This document shows, piece after piece, positions 46,383 to 55,337 of a stretch of DNA of 64,000 nt; the stretch's first letter is position 1; each line of letters starts with the position of its first letter. The translations under genes and the position numbers were made by a program. The notes beneath the pieces were generated by a model. The model worked only from the letters and a program-made list of their open reading frames with translations, was not told the origin of the DNA and did no database searches. Where the stretch lies: positions 79,004 to 143,003 of the forward strand of contig MPMN01000001.1 of the NCBI GenBank assembly GCA_002238525.1. The letters run 5' to 3'. The stretch comes from Flavobacteriaceae bacterium bin25. GTDB taxonomy: Bacteria > Bacteroidota > Bacteroidia > Flavobacteriales > Flavobacteriaceae.

Positions 46383-47882
46383 ATGAGAGGTAAACTCAAG
46401 AAAATCCGATTTTTCCATTATTTGCTCTTCCTATCTTTTGCAATCACAAGTTGCGAGGCTGATCTGGGTTCTAAGGTATTTAGTGATTTAACACCTGAGA
46501 ATTTCTTTCAGACAGAAAACGACTTTAACGCAGCTTTGGTTGCTTTATACAGTTCATTTTCCATTGATTGGGGCGGTGAAGATCCAGGTATTGGAATTTG
46601 GTATACTTACCTATACAATGCAAATAATAGAACATACCTATTAAGAAGCGAGCTTACTACTGATGAACTATGGAATGACTGGGACTCCAACATCTTAAAC
46701 TTTACCTGGGAGCCTGCCACCTTTTCCGGCACTGGCGCTTCCACTTATTCAAGAATCAGATATGTCGCAAGAGCAACAGATGTGATTGATAAAATTGAAA
46801 ATTCTTCTGTTGATGATCTTATCAAAAATAGATACTTAGCAGAAGCCAAGATTCTGAGGGCCTGGCTAATGTACATCCTATACGATTTCTTCGGACCTAT
46901 TAATGTCAAAATAGACCCCACAACTTTAGGTGATATAGCTATTACACCTAGGTTGGGTGATGAACAATATACTGGAATTATTGAAAAAGATTTGTTGGAT
47001 GCCATTTCTACCGATGAATTGCCGGAAAAATATAATGGAACTGCAGATTGGGGAAGAGTGTCCAAAGGTCTGGCCAGGACATTATTGCTCAAATTGTATA
47101 TGCATCAAAAGCAATGGGAAAAAGCAGAACGAATAGGGAAAGATATTATTGACTTGGGTTCCTATATGCTCCTTGAAAACTATGAAGATGTTTTTAACGA
47201 AGCTGGCAATAGTGAACTCATCTATGCAATTGTGAGCAATGAGGCTGTCCCTAATTTTTATATGCAGCATTTATTCCCAGGTAATTATGCTAAGGGATTC
47301 GCCGGATCCAAATCAATTGAACGAGGCGGCGGGTGGTATGGATATTCCATGCCTTGGGAGTTTTATGACAAGTTTGAGGATGGAGATCTTAGAACCAACA
47401 CCATCATTACTGAATTTGAGAGTAGTGGTGGGGATATCGTCGACAGGGATAATGGATTAAGAGGGGCTATTCCTTTAAAATATTCAAGTATTGAGGGAAA
47501 AGGCAGTGGTCCTGGGTATTCAATTGATTGGATAATATATAGATATGCTGATGTGCTGTTATCGGTAGCTGAAGCCATTAATGAACAGAGAGGTCCATCT
47601 GATGCATATCAGTATGTGAATCAAGTTCGAGATAGAGCTGGCGTTCCCCAATGGGGCAATATGACCCTGGAGGAATTCAGAGACGCCATTTTGGATGAAA
47701 GGGGGCGAGAACTTTTTTCTGAAGGTCATAGAAGGCAAGATTTAGTGCGGCATGGAAAGTTTATTGAAAAAGCAATAGAACGTGGAGCAACAAGCGCAAG
47801 TTCAAAACATCTTCTTTTTCCTATACCTGCCGAAGTGATTCTTGAAGGTGATGGCATAATAGAGCAAAACCCGGGGTATTAA
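46383..47882 (+). CDS. SusD-family lipoprotein of the galactan locus
   Basis: 499 aa. The signal ends in the lipobox AITSC followed by EADLGSK. SusD features are LTPENFFQTENDFNAALVAL near the start, RYLAEAKILRAWLMYILYDF with FGPINVK, LKLYMHQKQWEKAERIGKDI, IIYRYADVLLSVAEAINEQ and the closing LFPIPAEVILEGDGIIEQNP before GY. It should cap the SusC of the previous gene and bind galactan chains at the surface. Its stop codon directly abuts the start of the GH53 gene, so all three are one operon. Confidence 0.95.
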   Translation: MRGKLKKIRFFHYLLFLSFAITSCEADLGSKVFSDLTPENFFQTENDFNAALVALYSSFSIDWGGEDPGIGIWYTYLYNANNRTYLLRSELTTDELWNDWDSNILNFTWEPATFSGTGASTYSRIRYVARATDVIDKIENSSVDDLIKNRYLAEAKILRAWLMYILYDFFGPINVKIDPTTLGDIAITPRLGDEQYTGIIEKDLLDAISTDELPEKYNGTADWGRVSKGLARTLLLKLYMHQKQWEKAERIGKDIIDLGSYMLLENYEDVFNEAGNSELIYAIVSNEAVPNFYMQHLFPGNYAKGFAGSKSIERGGGWYGYSMPWEFYDKFEDGDLRTNTIITEFESSGGDIVDRDNGLRGAIPLKYSSIEGKGSGPGYSIDWIIYRYADVLLSVAEAINEQRGPSDAYQYVNQVRDRAGVPQWGNMTLEEFRDAILDERGRELFSEGHRRQDLVRHGKFIEKAIERGATSASSKHLLFPIPAEVILEGDGIIEQNPGY

Positions 47883-50351
47883 ATGTACGTATCAAAGATG
47901 ATTGGAAAAGCAACTTATTTTTTGGTTTCATTCATACTTCTAACGCTGTTATTACGATGTGATACAACCTATAAGGTGGTCAATTTAGAAGAATTTGATG
48001 TTGAGGTCCAAAATCCTTTTGAACAGAAATTTTATGTGGGTTCCGACCTTTCTTATCTAAACGAAATGATAGACTGCGGAGCAAGGTATAATGACCTTGC
48101 TGGAAATAGTGCGAATCCTTATGAGATATTTAAAAATGCTGGTAATGATTTGGTTAGAGTACGTTTATGGAATAATCCTTCAGAATGGACAGCCTATTCT
48201 AGCATTGAGGACGTAGAGAAAACTATAAGTAGTTCTAGTGAATTGGGGATGGATATTTTGTTGGCATTTCACTATTCTGATATTTGGGCTGACCCACAAA
48301 ATCAAGTGGTACCCTCAGCTTGGTTAGATGTTGTAGACAATATGCAAGATTTGGGTCAAAGGTTATATGATTTCACATTTGAAACCTTAGATAATCTTGC
48401 CGATAAAGAACTGCTTCCTGAAATCGTACAACTTGGTAATGAAATCAATGGAAATATATTAAACAAGGAGGGTGGTTGGTTTGAAATTGATTGGGAGCGC
48501 AATGCTTTTCTCATAAATAGAGGCATTCAAGCTGTTAGGGACATTTCTATAAAACATGAATCTAGAGTGCAAATCATGTTACACATTGCCCAGCCTGAAA
48601 ATGCTCTATGGTGGTTTGAACGAGCTAAAGAAAATGGCATCACGAATTTCGATTGGATAGGGATTTCCTATTATCCGCAATGGTCTGAATATCAGGTTTC
48701 TGATATTTCCGATGCTGTTTCAACCTTAGGTTCAAATTTCAATAAAAAGGTGATGATTGTAGAAACCGCTTATCCTTTTACGCTTGAAAATGCAGACACG
48801 GCGAATAACATTTTATACAAATCGGTTTATCCTGCCAATCAGCAAGGTCAATTGGATTTTCTCTTGGATTTGAAAAGTGAAATAAGAGATGGGGATGGAT
48901 TTGGACTGATTTATTGGGAGCCGGCGTGGGTTTCAACGGGTTGTTCAACATTGTCTGGAGAAGGATCTCATTGGGATAATGCCACCTTGTTTGATCATTC
49001 CGGCAATCCGACTTTAGGGATGGATATTTTTAATGACAATTATGAATCAGATGACAGTTGTCGGACCTTATGGGCTGTGGGTGATGGTGTTCCTGATGCC
49101 CTATGGAGTTGGGATAATCCCGTAGAACTGTCATGTGCAACAAGTAAAAATATTGCTGAATTGAATTTGGCAGAAAATAAGTTTAGATTTTTTCAGTCAG
49201 AAGGAGATTGGACCTCAGGAATTGGCTACCAGTACTTCATCAATAGGGGTTACCGAATAGATTCAAAACTAAAGGGTGCCAATGACAATGACGATAATTT
49301 CGTTTTTGATGGCATTCCGGGTCTTTACACCTTGGAGATTGATAACCAGGTTAAAACCATCGAACTTGATGCAAGGATTTCTAAGCCATATTATGCTTTA
49401 GGTGATGCTTTACCAGGTGGTTGGAATTTTGATGATGCAACTTTGGTGGAATCGCCGATTTTCGGACTAAGAAGGGCTACGGTTAATCTTTCTCCTGGTA
49501 CGTTTAGATTCTTTACTACAAAAGATGATTGGGCAAGTGGGCTTTCTTATATACACTTTGTTGATCAGGGATATACCATTGATTCCAAGTTGGAGAATGC
49601 CGGTGATGGAGACAATAACTTTAGGTTTATAGGTGATGCGGGAGAATACATTTTAGAAATAAATGATAATGATAAGACCGTCAGTTTAATAGGTTCTGGA
49701 CCATTCCCTTCCCTTTGGGCTGTTGGCGATGCTGTCCCTGGCGGCTGGGATTTCAATGATGATACGGTAGAATTCACCCAAACGATTAGTGGACTATGGT
49801 CTGCAAATGTGGAATTAAACACTGGAATATTTAGATTTTTCCAAACTTTTGGAACATGGGATACCAATAATAATTATGCCTATTATTCAAATGAAGGATT
49901 TGAGATTGATGCAAATTTTGAAAACGATGGGAGCGGAGACGAAAACTTCAGGTTTATTGGCACTCCTGGTTTATACACCTTAACAATCAATGCGAAAAAT
50001 AAGACGATTAAACTGGAGGAGTATGAGGCATTGCCTTCCCTTTGGGCGGTTGGCGATGCTGTCCCTGGCGGTTGGGACTTTAATAGTGATACTGTTGAGT
50101 TTCCTCAGGTTACTGAAAATGTTTGGACTGCCGAAATTGCTTTAACTAGTGGTGGAATATTCCGTTTTTTCCAATTCTTCGGAACTTGGGATACCAACAA
50201 CAACTATGCGTTTTATTCTGCTGAAGGCTATACTATAGATTCCAATTTTTCAGAGCAGGATGCCGCTGATAAGAATTTTTTATTTACAGGCGCTACGGGT
50301 TCTTATGTATTAACCATTAATGGCAATGATAAAACAATCACGTTGGAGTAA
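47883..50351 (+). CDS. GH53 endo-beta-1,4-galactanase with four C-terminal SusF-like modules
   Basis: 822 aa lipoprotein (signal ending LLLRC). The GH53 barrel covers about 45-395: FYVGSDLSYLNEMIDCGARY, DLVRVRLWNNP, DILLAFHYSDIWADPQNQVV. The acid/base Glu 187 is in QLGNEING and the nucleophile Glu 294 in IVETAYPFT. GH53 enzymes hydrolyse the beta-1,4-galactan backbone of type I arabinogalactan and pectic side chains. The C-terminal half (about 395-822) is four modules of about 105 residues, each with LWAVGDAVPGGWDF-, IFRFFQTFGTWDTNNNYAYY- and GxYxLxIxxxxKTIxLE-like motifs, resembling the SusE/SusF starch-binding fold. Modules 3 and 4 are nearly the same as the two in the next protein. Free GH53 enzymes usually lack such a tail. 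Confidence 0.93.
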   Translation: MYVSKMIGKATYFLVSFILLTLLLRCDTTYKVVNLEEFDVEVQNPFEQKFYVGSDLSYLNEMIDCGARYNDLAGNSANPYEIFKNAGNDLVRVRLWNNPSEWTAYSSIEDVEKTISSSSELGMDILLAFHYSDIWADPQNQVVPSAWLDVVDNMQDLGQRLYDFTFETLDNLADKELLPEIVQLGNEINGNILNKEGGWFEIDWERNAFLINRGIQAVRDISIKHESRVQIMLHIAQPENALWWFERAKENGITNFDWIGISYYPQWSEYQVSDISDAVSTLGSNFNKKVMIVETAYPFTLENADTANNILYKSVYPANQQGQLDFLLDLKSEIRDGDGFGLIYWEPAWVSTGCSTLSGEGSHWDNATLFDHSGNPTLGMDIFNDNYESDDSCRTLWAVGDGVPDALWSWDNPVELSCATSKNIAELNLAENKFRFFQSEGDWTSGIGYQYFINRGYRIDSKLKGANDNDDNFVFDGIPGLYTLEIDNQVKTIELDARISKPYYALGDALPGGWNFDDATLVESPIFGLRRATVNLSPGTFRFFTTKDDWASGLSYIHFVDQGYTIDSKLENAGDGDNNFRFIGDAGEYILEINDNDKTVSLIGSGPFPSLWAVGDAVPGGWDFNDDTVEFTQTISGLWSANVELNTGIFRFFQTFGTWDTNNNYAYYSNEGFEIDANFENDGSGDENFRFIGTPGLYTLTINAKNKTIKLEEYEALPSLWAVGDAVPGGWDFNSDTVEFPQVTENVWTAEIALTSGGIFRFFQFFGTWDTNNNYAFYSAEGYTIDSNFSEQDAADKNFLFTGATGSYVLTINGNDKTITLE

Positions 50352-50358
50352 TTATCGT
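49709..50358 (+). repeat. Duplicated SusF-like module pair, copy in the galactanase gene
   Basis: This segment encodes modules 3 and 4 of the GH53 protein and matches 51955-52605 in the next gene at high nucleotide identity. The last 120 bases before the stop differ at only a few positions, and similarity runs a few bases beyond the stop codon. Confidence 0.85.
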
Positions 50359-50405
50359 ATGTATAAAGATTCTCAAATGAACATCACCCTATAATTAATC
50401 AAATC

Positions 50406-52598
50406 ATGATATTCCGAAACAATTCTTCTTCTATAGTTCTTCTTATTGTCGTAACTACACTGAATTTATTTTCTTGTACTAATAAGGATGTTGATCCCAT
50501 CTCAACACCACCAGCTAAATTTACCATTACTACATCAGCGGGACCCGGTGGAACGATATCGGGTAGTCAAAGTAGTATAGAGAGCGGTCAATCGGTAAAA
50601 ATTACTGCCACTGCCCAACAGCATTATCAATTGAAAGAGTGGACGGGCGACTGCGGTAGTTTTAGCAAGGATGATTTGGAAATAGCGGTCACTGCCTCAA
50701 AAAATTGTGAGGTTAGGGGTGAGTTTAAAAAGATTAGCTACACCATCACAGCCACTTCAACTGCTGGAGGTAGTGTGGACGAGGCGGAATTATCAAGAGA
50801 ACAGGGACAGACTGCCACTTTTACTGCAGTCCCTGATGAGGGTTACGAGTTCAGTGGATGGCAGGCGGCAGAAGATACAGACTGTCCAACCTTTGTAAAT
50901 CCTTCGAATACCAAAGTATCTTTCACTGTTGCTGGTGATTGCAGCTTGGAAGCGTTGTTTGTCCAAGCGCCCCGGACGATTAGTACCTCAGTAGGTGAGG
51001 GTGGAGAGATCACCGAAACCCAGACAGTGAATGATGGCGAAGAAGTGGTGATTTCGGCTACTCCCGAAGACCATTATCTGTTGAAAAGTTGGGAAGGGAG
51101 CTGTGGTGAATTTAATTCAGAAGAGGCGACCATATCCTTCATAGCCAGCAAAAATTGTGAAATTAAGGCGGTATTTGAGAAGGTAGAATATAGCATCACT
51201 ATTATTTCTTCTAAGGGAGGTTCAGTGAGTGAATCCGAGTTGATAAAGGAACATGATCAGACTGTTACTCTGACTGTTACACCCGAAGAGGGTTATGTTT
51301 TCGATATGTGGGAGACAGCCGAAGATACTGATTGTCCCAAGATAACCGATGCTTCTGATCCTAAATTGGAATTCACTGTGGTAGGAGATTGTCAGCTGAG
51401 AGCGATTTTTACCGAATCAATCAGAATAATCAGCACTTCGGCAGATGAGGGTGGAGAGATCACACCAACTCAGGAAGTAAATGATGGTGAAGAGGTGGTT
51501 ATCACAGCTACTGCCCAGGAGCATTATCAATTGGGGGTTTGGGAAGGGAATTGTGGTGAATTTAATTCAGAAGAGACGACCATATCCTTCATTGCCAGCA
51601 AAGATTGTGAAATCAAGGCAGCGTTTACGAAGGTTTCATATACCATTAGTGCCAAGTCTGCTGATGGGGGCAATGTAGAATTTAGTGAAAGTGAGTTTGA
51701 GTTTGGAGACTCAGTTACGATTACAGCCCGAGCAGACGATGGGTATATTTTTAATCAGTGGAGTGTATCTTCAGATTCTGATTGTCCTGAGATTGATACT
51801 ACGAATGAGATTATTCAGATTGTTGTAGAAGGGGACTGCCATTTAGAAGCGTCTTTTACATTCGGGGATAATTCTGATGAAGAACAACAGGGCACTACTG
51901 AAACTGACTCCACCACTACAGATACACCCATAAATACTAGCGGAACTACCGGTACTCTATGGGCTGTTGGTGATGCTGTCCCTGGCGGTTGGGATTTCAA
52001 TGATGATACTGTAGAATTCACCCAAACTATTGATGGAATATGGTCTGCGAATATAGAGTTGAAACATGGAGTATTCCGTTTTTTACAAACTTTTGGAACA
52101 TGGGATACCAATAATAATTATGCCTATTATTCAAATGAAGGATTTGAGATAGATGCAAATTTTGAAAACGATGGGAGCGGTGACGAAAACTTTAGGTTTA
52201 TTGGCATTCCAGGTTCATATACACTAGCAATTGATGCCAATAATAAGATGATTAACTTAGAGGAGATTGAGACGAGACTGCCTTCCCTATGGGCTGTTGG
52301 TGATGCTGTCCCTGGCGGATGGGACTTTAATAGTGATACTGTCGAGTTTCCTCAGGTTACTGAAAATGTTTGGACCGCAGAAATTGCTTTAAGCAGTGGT
52401 GGCATATTCCGTTTTTTCCAAACCTTCGGAACTTGGGATACCAACAACAACTATGCATTTTATTCTGGTGAAGGTTATACTATAGATTCCAATTTTTCAG
52501 AGCAGGATGCCGCTGATAAGAATTTTTTATTTACAGGCACCACTGGTTCTTATGTATTAACCATTAATGGCAATGATAAAACAATCACGTTGGAATAA
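50406..52598 (+). CDS. Surface glycan-binding lipoprotein: six InlB-like repeats plus two SusF-like modules
   Basis: 730 aa. The signal ends LNLFSC, followed by TNKDVD, which fits the acidic surface-export signal of Bacteroidota lipoproteins. Residues about 35-490 are six repeats of about 75 residues resembling divergent InlB B-repeats (Listeria-Bacteroides type): type A (ITTSAGPGGTISGSQSSIES.., LKEWTGDCGSF, SKNCEV) alternates with type B (ITATSTAGGSVDEAELSREQ.., EDTDCPTF, AGDCSLEALF). Each repeat keeps two Cys, likely one disulfide per repeat. An acidic Thr-rich linker (about 490-515) leads to two modules nearly identical to modules 3 and 4 of the GH53 protein. Position after GH53 suggests the surface glycan-binding protein of the locus: a long stalk holding two binding modules. 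No enzyme signature was seen. Confidence 0.83.
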   Translation: MIFRNNSSSIVLLIVVTTLNLFSCTNKDVDPISTPPAKFTITTSAGPGGTISGSQSSIESGQSVKITATAQQHYQLKEWTGDCGSFSKDDLEIAVTASKNCEVRGEFKKISYTITATSTAGGSVDEAELSREQGQTATFTAVPDEGYEFSGWQAAEDTDCPTFVNPSNTKVSFTVAGDCSLEALFVQAPRTISTSVGEGGEITETQTVNDGEEVVISATPEDHYLLKSWEGSCGEFNSEEATISFIASKNCEIKAVFEKVEYSITIISSKGGSVSESELIKEHDQTVTLTVTPEEGYVFDMWETAEDTDCPKITDASDPKLEFTVVGDCQLRAIFTESIRIISTSADEGGEITPTQEVNDGEEVVITATAQEHYQLGVWEGNCGEFNSEETTISFIASKDCEIKAAFTKVSYTISAKSADGGNVEFSESEFEFGDSVTITARADDGYIFNQWSVSSDSDCPEIDTTNEIIQIVVEGDCHLEASFTFGDNSDEEQQGTTETDSTTTDTPINTSGTTGTLWAVGDAVPGGWDFNDDTVEFTQTIDGIWSANIELKHGVFRFLQTFGTWDTNNNYAYYSNEGFEIDANFENDGSGDENFRFIGIPGSYTLAIDANNKMINLEEIETRLPSLWAVGDAVPGGWDFNSDTVEFPQVTENVWTAEIALSSGGIFRFFQTFGTWDTNNNYAFYSGEGYTIDSNFSEQDAADKNFLFTGTTGSYVLTINGNDKTITLE

Positions 52599-52605
52599 TT
52601 ATCCT
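51955..52605 (+). repeat. Duplicated SusF-like module pair, copy in the binding-protein gene
   Basis: Counterpart of 49709-50358. Many third-position bases are shared, including long unbroken stretches such as the region encoding EQDAADKNFLFTG and the final KTITLE with its stop, so the similarity is recent at DNA level and not just protein conservation. Confidence 0.85.
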
Positions 52606-52833
52606 ATTAGCGATTTGACAATTTCACTTCATTTGAAATTCACAACAAAATACAGAACATTAGTAGTATCTGGGCTTTATATGCTGAGATGATTAATACA
52701 AATATGATCAGTCTTTATGATATAGTTTTTTGGAACAAAAACCTTACCCAACAAGTTTTTTAGTGGACGAATTGGCTTACAATAAAAATGCATTTACATC
52801 ACTACTTGTCTTAAAAAACATTCAATTTAGTTA

Positions 52834-55212
52834 ATGAAACATAGCATTAGATTATTTTTTTTGACCTTTTTATCGGTTTTGGTAGTAGGATTGTTATCCT
52901 ATATTTTGAAAATTGAGTCCAATTTAGATCTTCATCCTCCACAACACATCAGTTTCAATAAAGATTGGACATTCAGTATGGATAGTCTATTTACAAATAG
53001 TATTCCAATTAAGGTCCCCCACATACCGAGAATAGAGCCATTGGTTGTAAATGATCAATGGCAGGGGACTATGTGGTACAAAAAGGAGTTTGATATTGTT
53101 CCCCACGATAATAAAAAAGTATTCTTAAAATTTGAGGGAGTGATGCATGAATCGAATGTGTGGTTAAATGAAGATTATATAGCACATCATAAAGGAGGAT
53201 ATTTACCTTTTTCCATTGACATTTCAAATCATTTAAAAAACGGAAAGAATTCATTAATGGTTAAGGTAGACAATTCCGATAACCCGGTGATACCACCAGG
53301 AAAATCTCTAAGTGATTTGGACTTTAACTATTATGGTGGGATCTATAGAGATGTTGAATTGGTTATTAAAAACAATGTATATATTTCCGATCCGATATTG
53401 ACCAATAAGATTAGCAGTGGTGGAGTGCTAGTCCATTTTTCTGAGGTATCAATTAAATCTGCAACTTGTAGTATAAAGATTCATGCGATTAATGAATCTA
53501 TAAAAGAAAAAGAAATATATGCTGAAGTCATTCTGAGGGATGATGTTGGGAAATCCATAAGGAAAGTTTCCAACAGCTCATTGATTAAATCAGGACATGA
53601 CGGAGAATTTAAAATTTCTTGGGATCTTTATAAGCCAAAGCTTTGGGACACTAGATCACCTCATTTATATTCTCTGACAACAAAGTTATATAGTGATGGA
53701 CATAATGTGGATAGTATGACCCAAAAAGTCGGCATCAGGAAAATTGAGATTAATGGTGAAGGTTTCTTTCTCAACGACAGAAAAATGTATATCCGTGGTA
53801 CCAATAGACACCAAGAATATCCCTTCATTGGATATGCGATATCCAATGAAGCAAATTATAGGGATGCAGTAAAGATAAAACAAGCAGGATTCGACCTTGT
53901 TAGATTGTCTCATTATCCTCAAGATGAATCTTTCTTAAATGCTTGCGATGAGTTGGGTTTGTTGGTTATGAATGCAATTCCGGGCTGGCAGTTTTATCAA
54001 GAAGGTGAATTTGAAAAGAATTCATACAACGATATAAGGGGTATGGTTAGGAGAGATAGAAATCATCCTAGTGTTGTATTCTGGGAACCTTCCCTAAACG
54101 AGTCAGGGATGACAGAGGAGTATATGATAAAAGCCAATGAAATATTGAAGGAGGAACTCCCTTTTTTAGATATCTATAGTGCCGGATGGATAGACCATGA
54201 GTCATATGATTTATATATTCCTGCCCGTCAGCATAGCAAACCACCGAATTATTGGACTGACTACAATAATGGGGGTAGAAAAATTTTCATAGCAGAATAT
54301 GGTGATTGGGAGTATTATGCACAAAATGCAGGATTCAACCAAAAGGCATTTAACGACTTAAATGAGGAAGAAAGGACGAGCAGGCAATTGAGAGAATATG
54401 GGGAGAAGAGGTTGTTGCAACAAGCATTAAACTTTCAAGAAGCGGCCAACTCTAACCGACGGGGAGAACATACCATTGGGCATGCAAATTGGGTCATGTT
54501 CGACTACAATCGGGGCTATTCAGACGACCTTGAAGCGTCGGGGATTAGTGATATATTCAGGAATCCTAAGTTCACCTATTATTTTTATCAGAGCCAAAGA
54601 CCAGCGTCCGAATCATTTGATTTTAATGGGGTAACCGTAGGCGGGCCGATGGTAAAAATCGCTAATTATTGGAACAAAGATTCTTCAACAGAGATAAAGA
54701 TTTTTAGCAATTGTGAAGAGGTCGCCTTGTTTCTAAATGGTAGTTTGGTTGACAAAAAAATACCAGAAAAGAATTCTTTTTCCTCACATCTAGAAAATCC
54801 TCCTTTCATTTTTATGGTCCCTAAATATTCCCCTGGTGAACTACAGGCCAGAGGATATATTAATGGAAAAGAGGTAGCCATTGATTCGGTAATAACCCCA
54901 GGAAAGAAAAAGGAATTAAAATTAGATGTTGATAAATCTGGCATGAGGATTGGATATTTTGGCGATAATGATATCATCATCCTAAATGCCAAAGTTTTAG
55001 ATTCCGCAGAAAATTTAGTAACTAATGACAATCACACCAAAGTACATTTTAAAGTTGAAAAAGGAAGTGCACAACTGATTGGAGATAACCCAAGTATTTC
55101 AAAAGCAGGAATTGCTTCCATACTTTTAAACGTAAGAAATAACGAAAAGCCATTGAAAATAAGTGTTAAAAATCAATCGCTTGGAAAATATACTTTTGAT
55201 GTTATGCATTAA
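52834..55212 (+). CDS. GH2-family glycoside hydrolase, probable beta-galactosidase
   Basis: 792 aa. An N-terminal hydrophobic segment (about 7-26) acts as signal or anchor. The sugar-binding jelly roll (about 38-180: FNKDWTFSMD, WYKKEFDIV, GVMHESNVWLNEDYIAHHKG) is followed by an immunoglobulin-like domain and the TIM barrel from about 310 (RKMYIRGTNRHQEYPFIGYA, AGFDLVRLSHYPQDESFLNA). The acid/base Glu 423 lies in WEPSLNESG, which differs from the common WSLGNE, and the probable nucleophile Glu 488 in IAEYGDWEYY. GH2 includes beta-galactosidases, glucuronidases and others; the galactan context favours release of galactose from beta-1,4-galacto-oligosaccharides. It lies 235 bp after the binding protein on the same strand, with a modest gap that may hold its own promoter. 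Confidence 0.88.
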   Translation: MKHSIRLFFLTFLSVLVVGLLSYILKIESNLDLHPPQHISFNKDWTFSMDSLFTNSIPIKVPHIPRIEPLVVNDQWQGTMWYKKEFDIVPHDNKKVFLKFEGVMHESNVWLNEDYIAHHKGGYLPFSIDISNHLKNGKNSLMVKVDNSDNPVIPPGKSLSDLDFNYYGGIYRDVELVIKNNVYISDPILTNKISSGGVLVHFSEVSIKSATCSIKIHAINESIKEKEIYAEVILRDDVGKSIRKVSNSSLIKSGHDGEFKISWDLYKPKLWDTRSPHLYSLTTKLYSDGHNVDSMTQKVGIRKIEINGEGFFLNDRKMYIRGTNRHQEYPFIGYAISNEANYRDAVKIKQAGFDLVRLSHYPQDESFLNACDELGLLVMNAIPGWQFYQEGEFEKNSYNDIRGMVRRDRNHPSVVFWEPSLNESGMTEEYMIKANEILKEELPFLDIYSAGWIDHESYDLYIPARQHSKPPNYWTDYNNGGRKIFIAEYGDWEYYAQNAGFNQKAFNDLNEEERTSRQLREYGEKRLLQQALNFQEAANSNRRGEHTIGHANWVMFDYNRGYSDDLEASGISDIFRNPKFTYYFYQSQRPASESFDFNGVTVGGPMVKIANYWNKDSSTEIKIFSNCEEVALFLNGSLVDKKIPEKNSFSSHLENPPFIFMVPKYSPGELQARGYINGKEVAIDSVITPGKKKELKLDVDKSGMRIGYFGDNDIIILNAKVLDSAENLVTNDNHTKVHFKVEKGSAQLIGDNPSISKAGIASILLNVRNNEKPLKISVKNQSLGKYTFDVMH

Positions 55213-55337
55213 AAAGTGCACCTCAAAGACATGTAATTCAATCTATTTTATTGAGATAAACTATTAAAACTATAGGTAATTTCTCTAAATTCAACCTATC
55301 GTAATGATAAAAGCAGATTCGTAAAAAATGCGAAATA

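Noticed and set aside
50500..51870. Six-repeat region as an adhesin or internalin without link to sugar use
   Set aside because: The same protein carries two modules nearly identical to those of the galactanase and lies inside the galactan operon, so a glycan-binding role fits better.
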